This document shows positions 59,733 through 64,000 of a stretch of 64,000 bases of DNA, in pieces. Positions within the stretch are counted from its first letter, which is position 1, and each line of letters opens with the position of its first letter. Source of the DNA: Marisa cornuarietis (Eukaryota > Mollusca > Gastropoda > Architaenioglossa > Ampullariidae); NCBI GenBank assembly GCA_004794655.1, contig SMMW01000619.1, positions 1,822,501 through 1,886,500 on the forward strand, given 5' to 3'. The notes beneath the pieces were generated by a model. The model ran no database searches. It saw only the letters and a list, made by a program, of their open reading frames with translations, and was not told where the DNA came from. Made by a program: the position numbers and the translations under genes.

Positions 59733-60377
59733 TTCCCTTTTATGTAGTAAGACGCAGGGCAAAAAGTTCGATCCCTTTATGACTAGTCGCACCCCTTCTC
59801 TCTGAAGCCTTTTTTTTGGTCAAAGGGAGAGAACTTTACTCATTTCCTAAAACCTGGGAGTTATCTCTCGTGATTGTGACATCGAGATGAAATTTTCCCC
59901 TTCCTTCCACTCTCAGTTCCCAGTTTGGACATCAGTGGCAAAAGAAAAGCATAAGTGAAAAATGATTAATTAAATGCATAGAAAGAGTCCAACCCCGGGT
60001 AGAAAACGCCCCAGCAAAGAAACAAAATTCTTACTGCGTTTCTTTCTTGTTAACAAACATACAGAGATAGCTTTGTCGACAAAAGAGGAAAACTAAATTA
60101 TTTTTTCAAAAGACGAGATCGATTTCAGTTCCAGCCACTGATAGATGAGTCCTAGTGTGATAATGACCAGGAAGGTGCTCACACCAGGGGAGGTGACTGT
60201 CTTCCCTTTTCGTCCTTTGATGTTTTAATTAAGCAATTGAGGACTGGAGGGTCTCCCACCTCCACCCTGCCACATTGTTCCTGGTTCAGCATTATGTTAT
60301 TCAGTGGATGTCGTCAACTCACACAAATCGCTTGACTTGTGTAAAAAGTCCTCACATGTTATTCCCACAGTTAAAAT
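59733..60377 (-). repeat. R2-derived flank, copy 2
   Basis: Matches 43292-43940 and the reverse complement of about 15530-16182. It stops at 'cccacagttaaaatttt', directly against polymerase-derived sequence. Confidence 0.7.
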
Positions 60378-60382
60378 TTTTT

Positions 60383-61399
60383 CCAGATGATCGACCATGC
60401 GATCGATCAAGTTTTGAGAGTCGCCGTCGCTGACAAAACAAACCGGCGATTCAAAATCTTGCACGTTACTGGCGACCGACACGGACAAGGGCACATGTTG
60501 TGCTGCGTGTTGCTGTGTGGTGTTTTGGGTTGTGGAAGGTGGTATAGCTCAAAATAAACTTCGAAATCAAAGGTAGCCCTATACGGAAAGACAAACGTCG
60601 CGTCGACCGAAAACCCGTGGGCTTCTAAACTTTCCAGGACGGAGGGTGTACCCTGATAGACACCGCCTTTATACATCTCTGTTACTTTACCTCCCTTACA
60701 TGTCTTTTCGTGTCGCTCCATAAACCATATCTTTTTCCAGAGCTTACCGCATTTTGGACATTTAAACGCGTGTGTGAGCTTGTCAATGTCGATGATGTAC
60801 ATGAAATGTTGCTTGTAATGTAAAAGCCGGAGAAGGTCTGTATACTTGTACGCGCTACGCTGTAGAGGAACGAGAACGGGAGGGGACTGAGTTTCGTCAA
60901 ACTGAAAAACATCTATATTTACTTTAAATTTATCTTCTAAAACTGGCAGCTCTAGCAGGGTCACTCCTGGAAAGTCAGAAAAAGAAGAAGAGGCAGACCA
61001 TTGGTTCAACAGTTGTCGCGCGGGGATTTGTAAGGCGTGTACGTTGGCGCCTCGGTGTAAGGCAAGGACTCTAAAAAAACAAAGATTGTCACGGTACGCC
61101 AGCCCGCGGTTTTCGTCTTTTTGAAGCGTATGCAGGCTAGAGTTGCGCTGAATGTATTCTGGTAAATTGTCACCCGTACAACAACCGATAGGAAAGTCGG
61201 CGATGGGATTAACGTAGAAGGAGGTGGACATGATGGCTTCCACCGCCACCTTACTGTCGGGACGTTCGTTCTGAGCATGCTCCAACGCGTCGTGGTCTTG
61301 AACTTCATTGACATAAGCCAAAAAATCTTGATAATTTGAAATCAAACGGGGGCTTTCTAGCGCTCTGTGGTTGTTGACAGAGGCATGAAAAAATGACAA
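60383..61399 (-). pseudogene. N-terminal part of a protein-primed family B DNA polymerase, inverted
   Basis: The minus-strand frame 61399-60407 matches the N-terminal region of DNA_pol_B_2-type polymerases from mobile or virus-like elements. It has the YRDNLCFFRVLALHRG segment, a Cys/His zinc-finger-like stretch (FKCPKCGKLW...RHEKTC), and exonuclease motif I, ATFDFEVYF. Downstream, near 60500-60550, the frame breaks: the continuation (VPLSVSVASN, SPVCFVSDGD) is in another frame up to 60383, where repeat sequence begins. The remainder of the polymerase is on the plus strand from 61442, so this segment is inverted relative to it. It is non-functional as it stands. GC content is higher than in the neighbouring repeats. 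Confidence 0.78.
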
Positions 61400-61441
61400 T
61401 TCGTTTGAGGTTTTATTTTTTTCTACGTTAATTCGAACCTT

Positions 61442-64000
61442 GTGTATCTTTTATTACGCGCGCGCTTTAGTGCTGTATTTAGGCAGCTAGATGCTATCGA
61501 GCAACAACAAACTAACTCGGCCGATAGTATTCAAATTCGCACCACCACCACCACCCTTAGAGCCCGATTCGAAGACTATTTGCGGCAACTACCGGTGATA
61601 GGTTTTAATTCGGGGAAATATGACATTAACGTCATCAAACCGTACCTCGTTCGGCGGTTTGTCCTTGCTGAAAAAGAAGCAGAGACCGACGAAGGTTTGG
61701 ACGAAGAGGATGACGACGATGATGACGAGACAAAAAGTCCATTTAAATTTGTGGTTAAGCGTCACAGCGCATTTCTGTGCATTTGCACGCAAAAACGTTA
61801 ATTTCTAGACATCGTCAATTTTCTGGCGCCGGGATTTAGCTACTCAAAGTACTTGGCTGCCTACAGCGTCACAGAACAAAAAGGTTTTTTTTTCCATATG
61901 AACCCGTCACCTCACTCGACGCACTACAAGAACAACAACTCCCTCCCCACGCCGCGTTTTATTCGACACTCAAACAGAGCAACATCACAGACGAACAACA
62001 CACCTACTGTCAACAGGTCTGGGAGACTCGCAACATGACGTCGCTGCGAGATTTTTTAATTTGGTACAACAACCTCGATGTTGTGCCTTTTCTTCAAGCG
62101 CTCGACAACCAAAGCACGTGCTACGCTACTCTCGGTGTAGACATGGTGAAAGACGCTATTTCGGCTCCCGGCATCACACTTCGCTATCTTTTCAAAACTC
62201 TGTCTTCAGACGTCTACTTTTCGCTATTTGACGAAAAAACCAGAGACATCCTCTCGCTGCTTCGCGACAACATCACAGGCGGTCCCTCCATCATTTTTCA
62301 CCGCCATCATGAAAAATCCCACACATTTATTGGAAACAACCACAACAAACCCGTACAGAGCATAGAGGGTTTCGATGCCAACGCCTTGTATCTCTGGGCC
62401 TTATGCCAAGACATGCCGACGGAACACCCGGTCATCCGTAGAAAAGAAAATAATTTCAAGGGGGGAAAAAAGAGACGTGTACGGACAAAAGTGTCGGGAG
62501 TGGTTAGAGTGGGTCATGTTTTGTCAAAACATTGAAATTCGTCATAAATTTAATTCAAAAGAAAAGCAGCTCGAAAAAAGACGAATTCGCGTCGACGGGT
62601 GGCATTCGGAAACGCAGACCGTCTGTCAGTTTCACGGTTGTCTCTTTCACGGGCACGAAAACTGCTCTCTCACGCGCGGTCGCGTCATCAACCCTTTTAA
62701 TCAAAAGCCACTCGTCGAGTTGCGGGAAAAAACGCGCGAGATAACCGCGTACTTACGAAACGTCGTCGGGGTTAACGTGTTAGAAATGTGGGAGTGCGAT
62801 TGGGTAAGACAGAAAAAGATCAACCCCCAAATCTCCGCTGTTATAGAAGCGCGAGGTTGTCGTAAAAAGTTCTCCTCCTACTGTCCTAAACGTTACCCCA
62901 CCGAAAACGACATTTTAGCCGCCGTAAAAGACGGGGCTGTGTGGTTTGGTGCAGTGCGATCTTCACGTCCCACAGGCGTTGCGCGAACGGTTCAGCGAGA
63001 TGTCAGCCATTTTCAAAAACATTCACGTGTCGCGCGCCGACATCGGTCCTTTCATGCGAGCGTACGCGGAACAATATAAACTGTTGACCGGTTCTACAAA
63101 AACGCTCATCGGTAGTTATGTCGGCGACAAAGTTTTACTAGCGACCCCGTTGTTGAAATGGTATCTTGACAATGGGCTCATAGTCACTGGCGTTTACCTG
63201 GTGATCGAATATCAACCACAACCTTGTTTTAAGGCTTTCGGCGAGATGGTCACCAGCGCGCGACACCAAGGAGACAGTGATCCATCCAAAAACATATTGA
63301 GCGAGACATTCATCCTGTTAGGGAACAGTGCTTACGGTAAGACGCTGACCATCATTGCCAGGCACTGCGACATTTACTACGTCGGCGACGCTGCCTGTGA
63401 AAAACTTAAAAACGACGGACGGTTTAGAAAACTGACTGAACTGACGGATGACTTGTACGAGGTAGAAATGGCCAAAAAGAACATTGAGTGGGGCCTCCCC
63501 TTGCAAATTGGCTACTTCATCTACCAGTACGCAAAACTTCGAATGCTTCAGTTTTATTACGACTGCGTTGACAAATACGTAGATGGCAGCAATGTTCAGG
63601 TCTGCGAAATGGACACTGACTCGCTCTATATGGCTTTGGCTGCACCTCGCTTCGAAGACGCCCTCGGTCCCGAACTGCAACAACAGTTTTACGAAGAATA
63701 CACAAGCTGGTTCCCAGGGCAAGCATGCGACAAACATCACCAAGACTTTGTGCACAGCAAAACAAACCACAAACCCTGGGACCCCTCTCTCTGTGTCCTG
63801 CCTGTCTCCAGCGCGGTCGCGACGATAAGCGTACACCGGGCTTGTTTAAGACAGAGTACACAGGCGATGGCATCGTAGCTCTCTGCAGCAAAACATACAT
63901 TTGTTTCGGTGACACACAAAAAGTAAGCACCAAGGGTCTCAACAAACATCAAAATCAACTAGACCACAACAATTTCAAACACGTACTACATTCACAGCAA
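61442..64000 (+). pseudogene. Exonuclease and polymerase domains of the same family B DNA polymerase, frameshifted
   Basis: Plus-strand segments in order: exonuclease II motif (GFNSGKYDIN, about 61593), exonuclease III (YNNLDVVPF, about 62063), polymerase motif A (GFDANALYLW, about 62370), an inserted endonuclease-like stretch (VDGWHSETQTVCQFHG then FHGHENC, about 62594), motif B (LLGNSAYGKT, about 63318) and motif C (EMDTDSLYMA, about 63607). It runs off the right edge. Frames change near 61795, 61888 (T run), 62465 (G/A run), 62938 and 63815, so no full-length product is possible. The family synthesises element DNA from a protein primer. No integrase, ATPase or capsid gene is in the window. 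Confidence 0.82.

Larger units (their letters stand above)
50868..60377. mobile_element. CNOT6-bearing block, copy 2
   Basis: A direct duplicate of about 35720-43940. Collinear landmarks are the left inner repeat, CNOT6 (minus), CA microsatellites, the 1.2-kb array, the right 43-bp terminus (59690-59732) and 640 bp of R2-derived flank. The outer part of the left arm is missing. The array has one more unit than copy 1. The right edge at 60377 abuts the inverted polymerase fragment. Confidence 0.7.

Overview
The window is animal nuclear DNA. It has spliced genes with GT-AG introns, an intact CCR4-type deadenylase gene, non-LTR retrotransposons, SINE-like repeats and abundant micro- and minisatellites. 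The secreted PAN-like plus C-type lectin genes, the L2/CR1-like LINE with an (ATT)n tail and the general repeat style suggest a mollusc, most likely a gastropod. That assignment is inference, not a database result.

Layout. (1) 1-12.5 kb: a large, imperfect inverted duplication. Its arms (about 1-3730 and 8450-12033) each carry a copy of one lectin gene, and the two copies point outward. A 5'-truncated L2/CR1-like LINE (about 4925-8330, minus) sits in the spacer. (2) 14.6-18.4 kb: a first patch of a complex repeat family. (3) 19.9-21.8 kb: an intact lectin gene. (4) 24-27.8 kb: decayed LINE pieces abutting a lectin pseudogene that lacks exon 1. (5) 28.0-28.7 kb: a CACCACAGAC-type low-complexity array. 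(6) 32.0-33.7 kb: an intact minus-strand lectin gene. (7) 35.2-44.3 kb: a block bounded on both sides by the same 16-bp minisatellite. It contains an intronless-CDS CNOT6-type deadenylase gene and a 1.2-1.3 kb tandem repeat, and its ends are about 0.6-kb inverted repeats. (8) 45.5-47.4 kb: a lectin gene broken in its last exon by an 11-bp deletion. (9) 50.9-60.4 kb: a second, direct copy of the CNOT6 block with more 1.2-kb units. (10) 60.4-64.0 kb: a rearranged, frameshifted protein-primed family B DNA polymerase from a virus-like or transposon-like element. Its N-terminal part is inverted relative to the rest.

The lectin genes form one family. Exon 1 encodes a signal peptide and a short PAN/apple-like module, exon 2 the first half of the lectin fold and exon 3 the second half. 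Both introns are phase 1, and exon 2 is exactly 183 nt in all six copies seen. Three copies look complete and intact or potentially so (9640-12526, 19908-21780, 31965-33691 minus), one runs off the left edge, and two are damaged. They are probably secreted recognition or mucus proteins in a fast-changing cluster. The CNOT6 copies encode the catalytic subunit of the CCR4-NOT mRNA deadenylase. Both retain every catalytic residue, so this gene has been duplicated inside a mobile-looking repeat block.
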